This document shows, one piece after another, positions 24,159-32,821 of a DNA stretch of 64,000 nucleotides. Under the pieces are notes generated by a model. The model searched no databases. It saw nothing but the letters and a program-made list of their open reading frames with translations, and had not been told where the DNA came from. Positions within the stretch are counted from its first letter, which is position 1. The number at the start of each line of letters is the position of its first letter. The position numbers and the translations under genes are program-made. Source of the stretch: Aliarcobacter cibarius (lineage in GTDB: Bacteria > Campylobacterota > Campylobacteria > Campylobacterales > Arcobacteraceae); the NCBI RefSeq assembly GCF_013372265.1, contig NZ_CP054051.1, forward strand, positions 1,252,587 to 1,316,586, written 5' to 3'.

Positions 24159-25657
24159 ATGTAATCCATTGCATACTCTGTTGGTAAAATTAGATTATAT
24201 TTTTTGTTAAGTTCTTTATAAACTTTATGAAAAACTTGCCTATTTGAAAATATATCTCCACATAAAACGATATCTTTTGAGTTTGTTTTTCTTGCTATTT
24301 CTCTTAAATAATCTATTATAAATTCAGCTAAAAACTCATAAAAAGAGAAGCTAAGTGTTTCATTATCAACATCTGCCATTTTATATGACATTATAGATTG
24401 AATGATTTTTCTATAATCTAAATAATTTTTGTTGTCAATTTTGATTAATTTCATATCAACTTGAAGAGCATTTGTATATTCACTATTTAGTGCTAACTCT
24501 TCAAAATCTTTAATTGATTGTATATTTAAAAGTTTTACAATAGCTTCTATGATAGTTGAAAAACCATTGTTATTTGTAAGTTTTATATCTTTTGTATAAG
24601 GATATTTTTTTGAAAAATTATCAACCAATCTTCTACAATTTTCATCAAGAGATGAGATATCTTCTAAAATTTGATTCATATTTGATGCAATATCAGGAAT
24701 ATATATTACTCTTTTTTCTTCTTCATTTAAAACTTTTATATCCACAAAACTATTCTTAGAATTTAATGAAAAATACACTCCAATAGAGTTTATATCTAAA
24801 AGATTATGTTCATGTAAAACTGCATTATAAATATTTGAAAAAGAGTTTAAATATTCACTACTTGAATTAAAAATAATATTTCTTCTGTAATCATACTTTG
24901 GATATAAAGTTTTATCATCACTAATAATAAGATTTAGCCCTTCAAAACTAAAAGCTTTTAGCTCATCTTTTTTAGTTATATACAAAATATAATTAATATT
25001 TTGTTCTTTCAATGCTTTTGATAGTTCAACCTCTTTTGATGAGTTTACAAGTCTTGTAAAAATATATCCACTATTTGAAATGTTTTCATTTATATCTTTT
25101 AATTTTAATTTAACCAAAGGTCTTTCTATTGAACATAAAAGATTTATTTTAGATTCTTCTATTATAAAAAGATCTGTTAAAATTTGACTATTTGTAACTA
25201 TTAATTTAACTTCATAATTTTCTTTTTCAAAGTTTTCTTTTAAATCTTTATTTGGTAAAAAGAGTTCTAAATCTTCAAATTTAACAACCAATGATTTATT
25301 TAAATTTACGATTTGATTTAAAAAATCAAAATTTGAATTTTGTAGAATATCTTTAACTCTTATATTTGTCAAAATCTCAAAATTTTCTTTTAAATTCTTA
25401 TCTTCTAATTCTTTGATATCTTCATTAAAATCTTCAATTATATAAGATTTCTTTAAAAACATAGAGTAAGGAAGATTTCTTTCTAAATTCAAAAAGAATT
25501 TTTCTATATTTTCTAATTCATCATCTATAAATATTAAAATAAATCCAAAATATTGTTTTGTATTTGCATTTATATTTGAGCTATTTATTAAATCATCTAT
25601 TAATCTTTTAAAATAAAAAGAAGTTGAGTTATATTCTATTTTATAGATTAACTTCAT
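24155..25657 (-). CDS. hydE: HydE-like HypF paralogue of the hydrogenase operon (degenerate Kae1-like domain)
   Basis: A 500-residue protein following the maturation protease gene, in the place of hydE in hydABCDE operons of Wolinella-type bacteria. Its C-terminal half echoes HypF: NNNGFSTIIEAIVKLLNI corresponds to the HypF FGRLFDAVCSLANI segment, and IVLCGDIFSNRQV to IILCGGVFQNKTL. It has no acylphosphatase domain, zinc fingers or the DGTGYG metal/nucleotide motif, so catalysis of the HypF type is unlikely. A role in maturation is inferred from synteny. I start it at MKLIYKIEY (GAGGAT upstream), which overlaps hydD by 17 bases. Confidence 0.78.
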   Translation of the reverse strand: MKLIYKIEYNSTSFYFKRLIDDLINSSNINANTKQYFGFILIFIDDELENIEKFFLNLERNLPYSMFLKKSYIIEDFNEDIKELEDKNLKENFEILTNIRVKDILQNSNFDFLNQIVNLNKSLVVKFEDLELFLPNKDLKENFEKENYEVKLIVTNSQILTDLFIIEESKINLLCSIERPLVKLKLKDINENISNSGYIFTRLVNSSKEVELSKALKEQNINYILYITKKDELKAFSFEGLNLIISDDKTLYPKYDYRRNIIFNSSSEYLNSFSNIYNAVLHEHNLLDINSIGVYFSLNSKNSFVDIKVLNEEEKRVIYIPDIASNMNQILEDISSLDENCRRLVDNFSKKYPYTKDIKLTNNNGFSTIIEAIVKLLNIQSIKDFEELALNSEYTNALQVDMKLIKIDNKNYLDYRKIIQSIMSYKMADVDNETLSFSFYEFLAEFIIDYLREIARKTNSKDIVLCGDIFSNRQVFHKVYKELNKKYNLILPTEYAMDYI

Positions 25658-26228
25658 GAGTAAAATCCTCTTCATTTGGAATTCTAGCTAGATGAGAGCC
25701 ATTATAACTTCCAATTAAACTTTTTACAATATCTTCCACATCTATATCTGATTTTTTTCTAAGTTTAAAACCTAAACTTTCTATCTCTTTTATAGAAGTT
25801 TCTATAAAAAGTGGAAATTTTTCTTCCATTATTTTTGTAAGTCCTATTTCAACACTTTCTATATCTTGTGGAACTATTCCAATTATTGTAACATTTGCAT
25901 GAGAATCTAAAACTGAAACAATTTCAAGCATCTCAACAATTTCTACTTCATGAGCTGTTTTTCTATATTTACCAAGTCCTAATAAAACATCGCTAGGAAG
26001 TCTATATATACTTCCAGCTTCATCATCAATAGACACAGTATCTAAAATAATGACATTTTTATACTCTTGAAAATATGCCATTAATTTAAATCCCAATGTT
26101 CCACCATCAATAATCTCTAAATCTTCATCAAAATCATAATTTTGTTTTATATACTCACTAGCGTAAATCCCAATACCCTCATCTTTAAAGAGCATATTTC
26201 CAACACCTATAATAATTGTATTTTTCAT
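25641..26228 (-). CDS. hydD: HydD/HyaD-type hydrogenase maturation endopeptidase
   Basis: A 195-residue protease that trims the C-terminus of HydB once Ni is in place. The N-terminal GVGNMLFKDEGIG is diagnostic. The Ni-sensing ligands of HybD map to Glu17, Asp63 (ILDTV) and His93 (TAHEVE). It follows hydC after a strong hairpin and shows no clear ribosome site, suggesting translation coupled to or dependent on upstream message. The tail is longer than in E. coli HybD. Confidence 0.92.
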   Translation of the reverse strand: MKNTIIIGVGNMLFKDEGIGIYASEYIKQNYDFDEDLEIIDGGTLGFKLMAYFQEYKNVIILDTVSIDDEAGSIYRLPSDVLLGLGKYRKTAHEVEIVEMLEIVSVLDSHANVTIIGIVPQDIESVEIGLTKIMEEKFPLFIETSIKEIESLGFKLRKKSDIDVEDIVKSLIGSYNGSHLARIPNEEDFTHEVNL

Positions 26229-26242
26229 ATAAATATTTAAAA

Positions 26243-26268
26243 GTTTTAGAAGCTTTTGCTTCTAAAAC
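26243..26268 (-). terminator. Perfect 11-bp hairpin between hydC and hydD
   Basis: GTTTTAGAAGC (26243-26253) pairs exactly with GCTTCTAAAAC (26258-26268) around TTTT. On the minus strand the stem is followed by CTTTTAAATATTT. It lies just after the hydC stop and 15 bases before the hydD ATG. It may be a leaky terminator or a 3' stabiliser that sets structural genes above maturation genes. Confidence 0.65.
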
Positions 26269-26970
26269 CTACTTCTCCTCTTCTTTTACAAACTTACTTC
26301 CACCAAATACAATAGCAATATCACCCTCTTTCCAGAAGATTGTTCTCCAAATTTGATAATAAATATGGAACATTACCCAAATAAGTATAAAGTACATAGT
26401 GTAATGATGAGCAATTCTAACTCCCATATTTCCACCAAAAACATATAAAGTCCAATCTGTAACTAGATGAAGCATTGCTGGCCACCAAGCTCCAATAGAG
26501 CTATTTCCTGAACCTAAACCATGAACATATAGTTGAAGTCCTGAAAAAAGCATAAATACTAGCAACAGATGAAATATTGTAAAAAACACTATATTAAAAC
26601 TATCACTATGTCTTGAGTCAAATTTTTTTCTTCTATTAAGTGTAATTAGATTTAAGAACACTTCAAAAAATTCAACAATATTTTGTTTATTAGGAATTAG
26701 CTTTTTATAAGGCTTTTCAAATCTTGAAAAGAAATATAAATATGCAACTAAAATAGCTGTTACATCAAATATAATAGCAACTATAAAATGTGCCCATCTA
26801 TTCCATGCCATAATATATTTATCAACCGCAGGATCAGCTATGAATGTTTGATAATATGGATGGCCAATATATAAGCCTGTAATTACAGCTACTATCATAC
26901 TAAGAAATGTAACCCAGTGAACTATTCTCATAGTTCCTGTCATTCTTTTTATTTCTATATTTTTTGACAT
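26269..26970 (-). CDS. hydC: HydC, cytochrome b subunit of [NiFe] hydrogenase
   Basis: A 233-residue integral membrane diheme cytochrome b (HyaC/HydC family) with four hydrophobic spans. Candidate heme-ligand histidines occur in RIVHWVTF near the start and in MGVRIAHHYTMYF and VMFHIYYQ near the end. It anchors HydAB to the periplasmic side of the membrane and passes electrons to menaquinone. It is the third gene of the operon, 10 bases after hydB. Confidence 0.94.
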   Translation of the reverse strand: MSKNIEIKRMTGTMRIVHWVTFLSMIVAVITGLYIGHPYYQTFIADPAVDKYIMAWNRWAHFIVAIIFDVTAILVAYLYFFSRFEKPYKKLIPNKQNIVEFFEVFLNLITLNRRKKFDSRHSDSFNIVFFTIFHLLLVFMLFSGLQLYVHGLGSGNSSIGAWWPAMLHLVTDWTLYVFGGNMGVRIAHHYTMYFILIWVMFHIYYQIWRTIFWKEGDIAIVFGGSKFVKEEEK

Positions 26971-26980
26971 AGCATCTTCC

Positions 26981-28705
26981 TTATACTGGATTTACTTTAT
27001 AAACACCAAGCTCTTTACCATTTGTATCAATTAGGTGAACCGCACAAGCAATACAAGGGTCAAAACTATGAATAGTTCTTAAAATTTCTAAAGGTTGCTC
27101 AACATTTGCTACTTTTGTACCAATTAAAGCTGATTCATAAGCACCCATTCTTCCTTTATAATCTCTAGGAGCTGCATTCCAAGTTGAAGGAACAACAGTT
27201 TGATAATTTACAACTTTTCCATCTTTTATTTTTACCCAGTGGCCTAATGCTCCTCTTGGAGCTTCTTCTAATCCAAATCCTTTTGCATCTTTCGCAACTG
27301 TACTAAAATCAAACTCTGTCCATGTTGATAGATCACCTTTTGCAACGTTTGAAGCTAATTCATCTACCCATTCGAGCATAATATCTGCCATAAGCTCACT
27401 TTCTATTGCTCTAGCTGCTGTTCTTCCCACTGTTGAGAATAAAACTGTTGCTGGAAGATTTGCATTTGTTAAGAAATTTGTAACGTATTTTTTAATTCTT
27501 TCATCGTTACTTACAAATCCTACAATCATTCTAGCAAGAGGACCCACTTCCATTCTTTCATCATTGTATAATGGAGATTTAATCCAAGAGTATTTATTTT
27601 TAGTATCTAAATAAGCAATATTATTCTCTTTTTTACCAAATCCTGTATAATTTGGTTTTGTAACTCCATCAAATGGATGTAGGTTTGTATTTCCTTCATA
27701 CCAAGCATGTGTTACATCTTCAGTGATTTTTGTCTCATCTAGTTCATAAACTTTAGTTAAATCTCTATTTTTTACTATACCAGCTGGGAATAATTTTTTT
27801 GATTTATAAAATGGTAAGTCATCTAGATTAAATCCACCATACGTCATATAGTTTCCTAATCCACCACCTGTTCCATTTAGTGCTTCTTCTCCATACATTG
27901 TTCCAGCCATATAAACATCTGGCAAATAAGCTTCTTTTATAAACTTTCTACCTCTTTTAAGAATTTGTTTAAATTCAGCAATTCTTGCAGGATTTTTAAT
28001 ATCTTGAACACAAGTAACTCCACCTACTACAAAAGATTGTGGATGAGGATTTTTACCACCAAAAATAGCCATCATTTTTGCTAAATCTCTTTGTAACTCT
28101 AGTGCATCAAGATAATGTGAAAGACCTATTAAATTTTGTTCAGGCGTTAATTTAAACCCTTCGCTACCCCAATAAGCATTTCCAAAAATACCAAGTCTTC
28201 CTTGTTTTATATATTTTTGAACTCTCTCTTTTACTTGAATATATACATCTTCATTTGCATTCCATGCTCTTTGTCCTGAAAGTGCAGCCCATTTTTGAGC
28301 TTCAGTAACAGTAGCTTTTGGGTCTGCTTCAAGTGCTTTTGTAATATCAACCCAATCAAGTGCATGTAAATGATAGAAATGAACAACGTGGTCATGAAGA
28401 TATAAAGCACCTTGAATAAGATTTCTAACCAATCTTGCATTTTTAGGAATAGTTACATTAAATGCATTTTCCACAGCTTCAATACTTCTTTGATAATGAG
28501 TTCCTGTACAAACTCCACAAATTCTCATAGCAAGAAGTCCACAATCTCTTGGATCTCTTCCTTTTAAAATTTCTTCAATTCCTCTAAACATTGTAGAAGA
28601 TGAGTAGGCATCTGTAATAACATTGTTTTCATCTATAATTGCTTCAATTCTAAGATGTCCTTCAATCCTTGTAATTGGATCTACTACTAAATGTTTTTTC
28701 GTCAT
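26981..28705 (-). CDS. hydB: HydB, large subunit of [NiFe] uptake hydrogenase
   Basis: Catalytic subunit of 574 residues. The four Ni/Fe cysteines are in RICGVCTGTH (Cys63, Cys66) and DPCIACAVH (Cys551, Cys554). HydD is expected to cut after His557, releasing a 17-residue tail that ends VNPV. The length and motifs suit a membrane-bound periplasmic group 1 enzyme, probably of the 1b type found in Campylobacterota. Its ATG overlaps the hydA stop (TAATG). Confidence 0.97.
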   Translation of the reverse strand: MTKKHLVVDPITRIEGHLRIEAIIDENNVITDAYSSSTMFRGIEEILKGRDPRDCGLLAMRICGVCTGTHYQRSIEAVENAFNVTIPKNARLVRNLIQGALYLHDHVVHFYHLHALDWVDITKALEADPKATVTEAQKWAALSGQRAWNANEDVYIQVKERVQKYIKQGRLGIFGNAYWGSEGFKLTPEQNLIGLSHYLDALELQRDLAKMMAIFGGKNPHPQSFVVGGVTCVQDIKNPARIAEFKQILKRGRKFIKEAYLPDVYMAGTMYGEEALNGTGGGLGNYMTYGGFNLDDLPFYKSKKLFPAGIVKNRDLTKVYELDETKITEDVTHAWYEGNTNLHPFDGVTKPNYTGFGKKENNIAYLDTKNKYSWIKSPLYNDERMEVGPLARMIVGFVSNDERIKKYVTNFLTNANLPATVLFSTVGRTAARAIESELMADIMLEWVDELASNVAKGDLSTWTEFDFSTVAKDAKGFGLEEAPRGALGHWVKIKDGKVVNYQTVVPSTWNAAPRDYKGRMGAYESALIGTKVANVEQPLEILRTIHSFDPCIACAVHLIDTNGKELGVYKVNPV

Positions 28706-29940
28706 TATTTCTCCTCATTTTCATTTGATTTCTTACCAGCAACTACACTTGCAATTGCATGAACTCCAATACCAACAGCAGTTGCTGTTAAAAGACCTAA
28801 ACCAAATTCATCAACTGTTTTTTCAACTCCACCTGTAGGTGCTTTAATTCTTGCAGTTGCCATCGATCTTTCATAAGCATATTTGTCCCAAAAATCTGGT
28901 TCACTACATCCAATACATCCACGTCCAACACCAACTGGCCAGTTTGCACCATCGTTATATCTAATTATTGAACAGTTGTTAAATGTCATCGGTCCTTTAC
29001 AACCAACTTTATATAAACACCAGTTATTTTTAGCACCTTCATCTCCCCATTCTTCAACAAATTCTCCTGCATCAAAATGGGCTCTTCTTTCACAGTTATC
29101 ATGAATTCTATACCCAAATGCAAATTTTGGTCTTAAAAGTGAATCAAGCTCAGGAACCTGACCTGTTAAAACGTAATGTAAAATTACACCAACCATATTT
29201 GCTGGATTTGCAGGACAAGCTGGAATATTAACAATTGGTTTCCCTTTTACTAAATCCATTACTCCTACGGCACCTGTTGGATTTGGGGCAGCAGCTGGAA
29301 CTCCACCAAATGTAGCGCATGTTCCAACAGCAACAATAGCAGCAGCATCTTTTGACATTCTCATTAAATGGTCATGGAAAGTTTCACCCATTGCTCCAAT
29401 AGTTCCATATTGACCATTCATAGCCATAGGAATTGCACCTTCAACAAAAAGAAGATATTTTCCTTTAAAATGATGAACAGCTTCTTCTAACTGTTTATCT
29501 GCATCAAATCCCGCAGCTGCTTGAAGAGTTTCATGGAACTCTAAACTTAAAACATCAAATAGCAAATCATCAACTGTTGGAGCAGAACTTCTTAATAGTG
29601 CTTCTGAATTCCCTGCACAATCTTGTAATTCTATCCAAACAACAGGAACTCTATTCATAAGTTCCGTTGCTTCTGCAACAAGAGGAGCAAACATAGGAGG
29701 AAGCATAAGTGTAGCAGTAGTTGCACTAACCCACTTCATAAAATCTCTTCTATTTATTCCTTCACTCTCTATAACTTCCATCATATCAATGTTTTTAAGA
29801 GGTTCTTGTTCTCTTAAAGATTTAAGTCTTGCTTTTGATTTTTCAAATAAAGAGTTATAAAATTCATCACCTTTATTTGTATCAACTCTAGTTGATTTTT
29901 GAGTAAAAACTTCTCTTACCCTTTCCATATTATCAGTCAT
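28705..29940 (-). CDS. hydA: HydA, small subunit of [NiFe] uptake hydrogenase with Tat signal
   Basis: Iron-sulfur electron-transfer subunit of 411 residues. A twin-arginine motif NRRDFMKW (63-70) followed by a hydrophobic stretch marks export of the folded HydAB pair. The 60-odd residues before it are an unusually long leader. Cluster cysteines are seen in LQDCAGNSE, VGTCATFGG, IPACPANP and GRGCIGCSEPDFW. A C-terminal hydrophobic helix (GLLTATAVGIGVHAIASVV) likely anchors it. It is the first gene of the operon, with the strong ribosome site AGGAGGAGG. Confidence 0.96.
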   Translation of the reverse strand: MTDNMERVREVFTQKSTRVDTNKGDEFYNSLFEKSKARLKSLREQEPLKNIDMMEVIESEGINRRDFMKWVSATTATLMLPPMFAPLVAEATELMNRVPVVWIELQDCAGNSEALLRSSAPTVDDLLFDVLSLEFHETLQAAAGFDADKQLEEAVHHFKGKYLLFVEGAIPMAMNGQYGTIGAMGETFHDHLMRMSKDAAAIVAVGTCATFGGVPAAAPNPTGAVGVMDLVKGKPIVNIPACPANPANMVGVILHYVLTGQVPELDSLLRPKFAFGYRIHDNCERRAHFDAGEFVEEWGDEGAKNNWCLYKVGCKGPMTFNNCSIIRYNDGANWPVGVGRGCIGCSEPDFWDKYAYERSMATARIKAPTGGVEKTVDEFGLGLLTATAVGIGVHAIASVVAGKKSNENEEK

Positions 29941-30196
29941 ATTTCCTCCTCCTACTTAAAAGTAAATATTCTTTAACAAAATATTGTAAGAAAACTTATA
30001 AAATTATAAAAACAATAACATAAAAACTGATTTATTTGGGTCTTGTGATAAAAAGGTAAAAAAAAATTTACGTTTTTTTGGTGGTTTTGGAATTATAATT
30101 GTTCAAAAAGTATATAAGCGTAAGAAAATTTTAGTTTTTATTAATTGTGTTACTAATTTACACTAAAATTTATAATTGATAAAAATTATTTTTTAG
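29941..30196. other. Intergenic region upstream of hydA
   Basis: This roughly 250-bp A/T-rich region separates hydA from the dUTPase gene on the same strand and must hold the hydrogenase promoter. I could not single out a promoter: no sigma-54 GG...GC pair and no clear inverted-repeat operator. The ribosome site next to hydA is the only sure element. Confidence 0.4.
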
Positions 30197-30226
30197 AAAA
30201 TAATAGTAGAAAACTACTATTATTTT
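30197..30226 (-). terminator. Terminator of the histidine kinase-dUTPase transcript
   Basis: AAAATAATAGTAG (30197-30209) and CTACTATTATTTT (30214-30226) form a perfect 13-bp stem with an AAAA loop. It overlaps the stop codon of the dUTPase gene. On the minus strand the stem runs into a T-rich stretch. Confidence 0.75.
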
Positions 30227-31146
30227 GCTAGAGAGTATTCAATTTTAAGATTATTATATAGTTCTTCAAAACTTATATTTTCAATTTTTTCTAAAAGAGA
30301 AACCATTACAACATTATCTTCTATGTGATTCCACATTTTTTTGTAAGAACCCTCTTTATATCCATTGTCTTGTCTAAATTGATTTAAACAATTTTTACCA
30401 ATATAAAGTTTTTGTAACCAAGTAAATGAAAGACCTGAAATTTTACAGCATCTAAAAAATTGGTCTATAAATCTTTCTATACCACTAAATGAAGGCATAT
30501 TCCCTGTATCAATTGCTAAAGCAATATATGATAATTTTTCAGCTTCTTTAACCATAGCTTTTACATCAATATCTTGAGAAGCTTCATATATACAATGTGT
30601 ATTTACTAAAGATACTGCTTTAGGAACATTTGTTTCTTGAAGAATATAACTCATTAAGAAATGCCAAATATCAACCAATTCAACATGAATATTATTCATA
30701 TCTGGGTCTGAATTTATATTTTTCCAATGTTTCCAAGGAGTAGATTCTATTAGCTCAGAAACTTCCATATGTATACATCTTAACCAATTTATTTCTTTAC
30801 CAAATTTATTTACGCCTAATTCCCAGTTTTTACCATTTGTTGAATCATTCAATTTTTTTTGTAATAAAAACATCTCTTCTAATTTATGTGGAAAAGATGA
30901 AGCTTCTTCAAGTAATGTAGCAAGTGGTAAACACTCTTCTACTATACTTTGTAAACCCCAATTTGTAGGTAAAACCTCTTTTTCACCTTTTAAAATATGT
31001 AATAACAAAGAGATTGTATAAGGAACTTCATTTTTTGTTTCCCAAGATAAAATATCATCAGAAGTAACTCCTGCGTATTTTATAAAATCCTCAATTGTTA
31101 AAAAACCTAAATTTTTAATACTCTCTTTAAAATCTTTATAAATCAA
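30220..31146 (-). CDS. dut: Dimeric all-alpha dUTPase with N-terminal HTH-like extension
   Basis: Hydrolyses dUTP to dUMP. Residues from about 88 match the dimeric MazG-fold dUTPase of Campylobacter: LLQKKLNDSTNGKNWELG, then IHMEVSELIESTPWKHWKN (Glu128, Glu131) and VELVDIWHF (Glu156, Asp159), the Mg ligands. The first 85 residues are extra: FIKYAGVTSDDILSWETKNEV looks like an XRE-type helix-turn-helix. Campylobacter dUTPase is about 230 residues, so the 308 here reflect this fusion. It sits downstream of a sensor kinase with a 1-base gap. Confidence 0.82.
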   Translation of the reverse strand: MIYKDFKESIKNLGFLTIEDFIKYAGVTSDDILSWETKNEVPYTISLLLHILKGEKEVLPTNWGLQSIVEECLPLATLLEEASSFPHKLEEMFLLQKKLNDSTNGKNWELGVNKFGKEINWLRCIHMEVSELIESTPWKHWKNINSDPDMNNIHVELVDIWHFLMSYILQETNVPKAVSLVNTHCIYEASQDIDVKAMVKEAEKLSYIALAIDTGNMPSFSGIERFIDQFFRCCKISGLSFTWLQKLYIGKNCLNQFRQDNGYKEGSYKKMWNHIEDNVVMVSLLEKIENISFEELYNNLKIEYSLAK

Positions 31147-31147
31147 A

Positions 31148-32638
31148 TTATTCTCCTATTTTTAATGGTAATTCTATAATGAATTTTGCTCCAATTTCAC
31201 TATTTAAAGCATATATTTTTCCAGAACTATGTTGTTCTATGATAGTTTTACTCATATACAAACCTAATCCTGTTCCATTTTTGTTATTTTTTGTTGAAAA
31301 ATATGGATTGAATATTTTATGTAAAATTTTACTATCTATTCCTCCACCATTATCCTCAAATTCAACAAAAAGTTTTCCATTTTTTTCATAAGTATTTATG
31401 AAAATTTCTCTTTTTTCTATATTTTTTTCAAGCATGATATCACAAGAATTTTTAATTAAATTAATAAACACTTGTACCATTTCATTTAAAAAAACCTCAA
31501 TATTTGAATGAGAATTATTTTTTAAATTTATTTTTATAGAATTTAATTTTAGTAAATAAGATAAAAAATCTATGGATTTATTCAAAATATGTTCAATATT
31601 TGTCTCTACTTTTTTCTTATTTGGTTTAAAATAATCTCTAAAATCATCTATAGTCTTAGACATGTAATCTAATTGTAAATTTATTGCATTTGTTACATCT
31701 TCTAAAACTTCATCAGTAATTTCACCTTTTAACATTTTTGTCATAGAAAGTTTCTGATTTAGTATTGATATTGCTTGTAAAGGTTGTCTCCATTGATGAG
31801 CAATAATACTTATCATCTCTCCCATAGCAGCAGATTTAGATTGTTCTATTAAGATTTTTTGTTTATTTTTTAATTCTACACTAGATGTAATATCTTCATT
31901 TATAGAGTCATAACTTATAATATTTGAATTTGAATCAAAATTTGGAAGAATTGTTGATTTTAACCAAAAAACATCACCATTTTTTTTGATACTTTTTAAA
32001 GTTCCGCTCCACATTTCTCCAGATTTTAATCTCTCTTTTAACTCTTCAAGTTTTTCTTTTTGATAATTTGGATAATTCAAAATATCAAAATTTTTACCTA
32101 TTAATTCAAATGCTTCATATCCAGTTAGCTTACAAAAAGCAGATGAAACACTAGTAATTTTACCTTCTTTATCGCATCTGCTCATTAAAACATATTTATC
32201 TACAATATCAACAGATTTATTTAATGCACTTTCAATTTGTTCTATAGATTTAGAGTATAAGTCTAAAAGTTCTGAAAGAATAGATTTGAAATAAAAATCA
32301 ACTCGTTTTTCTAAAAAAGAGGATTTGATTTTTTCATTTGTTGCAAAATCTATTAAAGCATCTTTAAATGCTAGAAACATTAAAAAGAACTCATTAATTT
32401 TAATATGGTGTTTTTTTAAATATTTCACAAAATCAATTATTGAATGGTCATTTTCGTTTTTTCCATCATTTTTTATAACTAAAATATAATATTCAACAAG
32501 CGCAAAAGCATATCTTCTTATAAATAAATTTTCATCTAATGAATATTTTTTTATTAAATCTAAAACTGTAGAAGATGAAACCCAAAGTCTAATTAGTGAA
32601 ATTTTATTTTTTTCTATATGTGTTAAAAAATCTTCCAT
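31148..32638 (-). CDS. PAS-domain sensor histidine kinase (soluble)
   Basis: A 496-residue kinase without membrane spans. It has an alpha-helical sensor region of about 145 residues, a PAS domain (about 150-250, SSAFCKLTGYEAFELIG, FWLKSTILP), an H-box with phospho-acceptor His281 (IIAHQWRQPLQAI), N-box FINLIKNSCD, and G-boxes EDNGGGID and GTGLGLYMSK. No response regulator lies beside it, so it is an orphan with an unknown partner. A ribosome site AAGGAG for it lies inside the end of the preceding 58-residue gene. Confidence 0.92.
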   Translation of the reverse strand: MEDFLTHIEKNKISLIRLWVSSSTVLDLIKKYSLDENLFIRRYAFALVEYYILVIKNDGKNENDHSIIDFVKYLKKHHIKINEFFLMFLAFKDALIDFATNEKIKSSFLEKRVDFYFKSILSELLDLYSKSIEQIESALNKSVDIVDKYVLMSRCDKEGKITSVSSAFCKLTGYEAFELIGKNFDILNYPNYQKEKLEELKERLKSGEMWSGTLKSIKKNGDVFWLKSTILPNFDSNSNIISYDSINEDITSSVELKNKQKILIEQSKSAAMGEMISIIAHQWRQPLQAISILNQKLSMTKMLKGEITDEVLEDVTNAINLQLDYMSKTIDDFRDYFKPNKKKVETNIEHILNKSIDFLSYLLKLNSIKINLKNNSHSNIEVFLNEMVQVFINLIKNSCDIMLEKNIEKREIFINTYEKNGKLFVEFEDNGGGIDSKILHKIFNPYFSTKNNKNGTGLGLYMSKTIIEQHSSGKIYALNSEIGAKFIIELPLKIGE

Positions 32639-32639
32639 T

Positions 32640-32816
32640 TCACTCCTTAGAAAATTTTGGTGTATAAAATTTACAATCTTCTTGACTACTTTTTTTTACA
32701 ATAACTGATGGAAGTTGAGCAGATTTAAAACCATAAGCTTTGCAACCATGACCTCTTCCAATTTCCCAAGTTACATAGTAATGTATGCATTTTTGACAAA
32801 TAATCTTTTTTTGCAT
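32640..32816 (-). CDS. Conserved-looking 58-residue cysteine-rich protein
   Basis: A small frame between recR and the kinase gene. It reads MQKKIICQKCIHYYVTW, then GHGCKAYGF and EDCKFYTP. Four Cys (residues 7, 10, 25 and near 49) with a CxxC pair could bind zinc or an FeS cluster. The stop TGA and the kinase ATG are one base apart, and the kinase ribosome site AAGGAG forms its last two codons, so the two are translated together. I do not know its function. Clean ends and the motif pattern make it a credible gene despite its size. Confidence 0.75.
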   Translation of the reverse strand: MQKKIICQKCIHYYVTWEIGRGHGCKAYGFKSAQLPSVIVKKSSQEDCKFYTPKFSKE

Positions 32817-32821
32817 AATTA

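Noticed and set aside
28231-29104. Frames overlapping hydA and hydB on either strand
   Set aside because: They are shadows of strongly conserved hydrogenase genes with no independent support.
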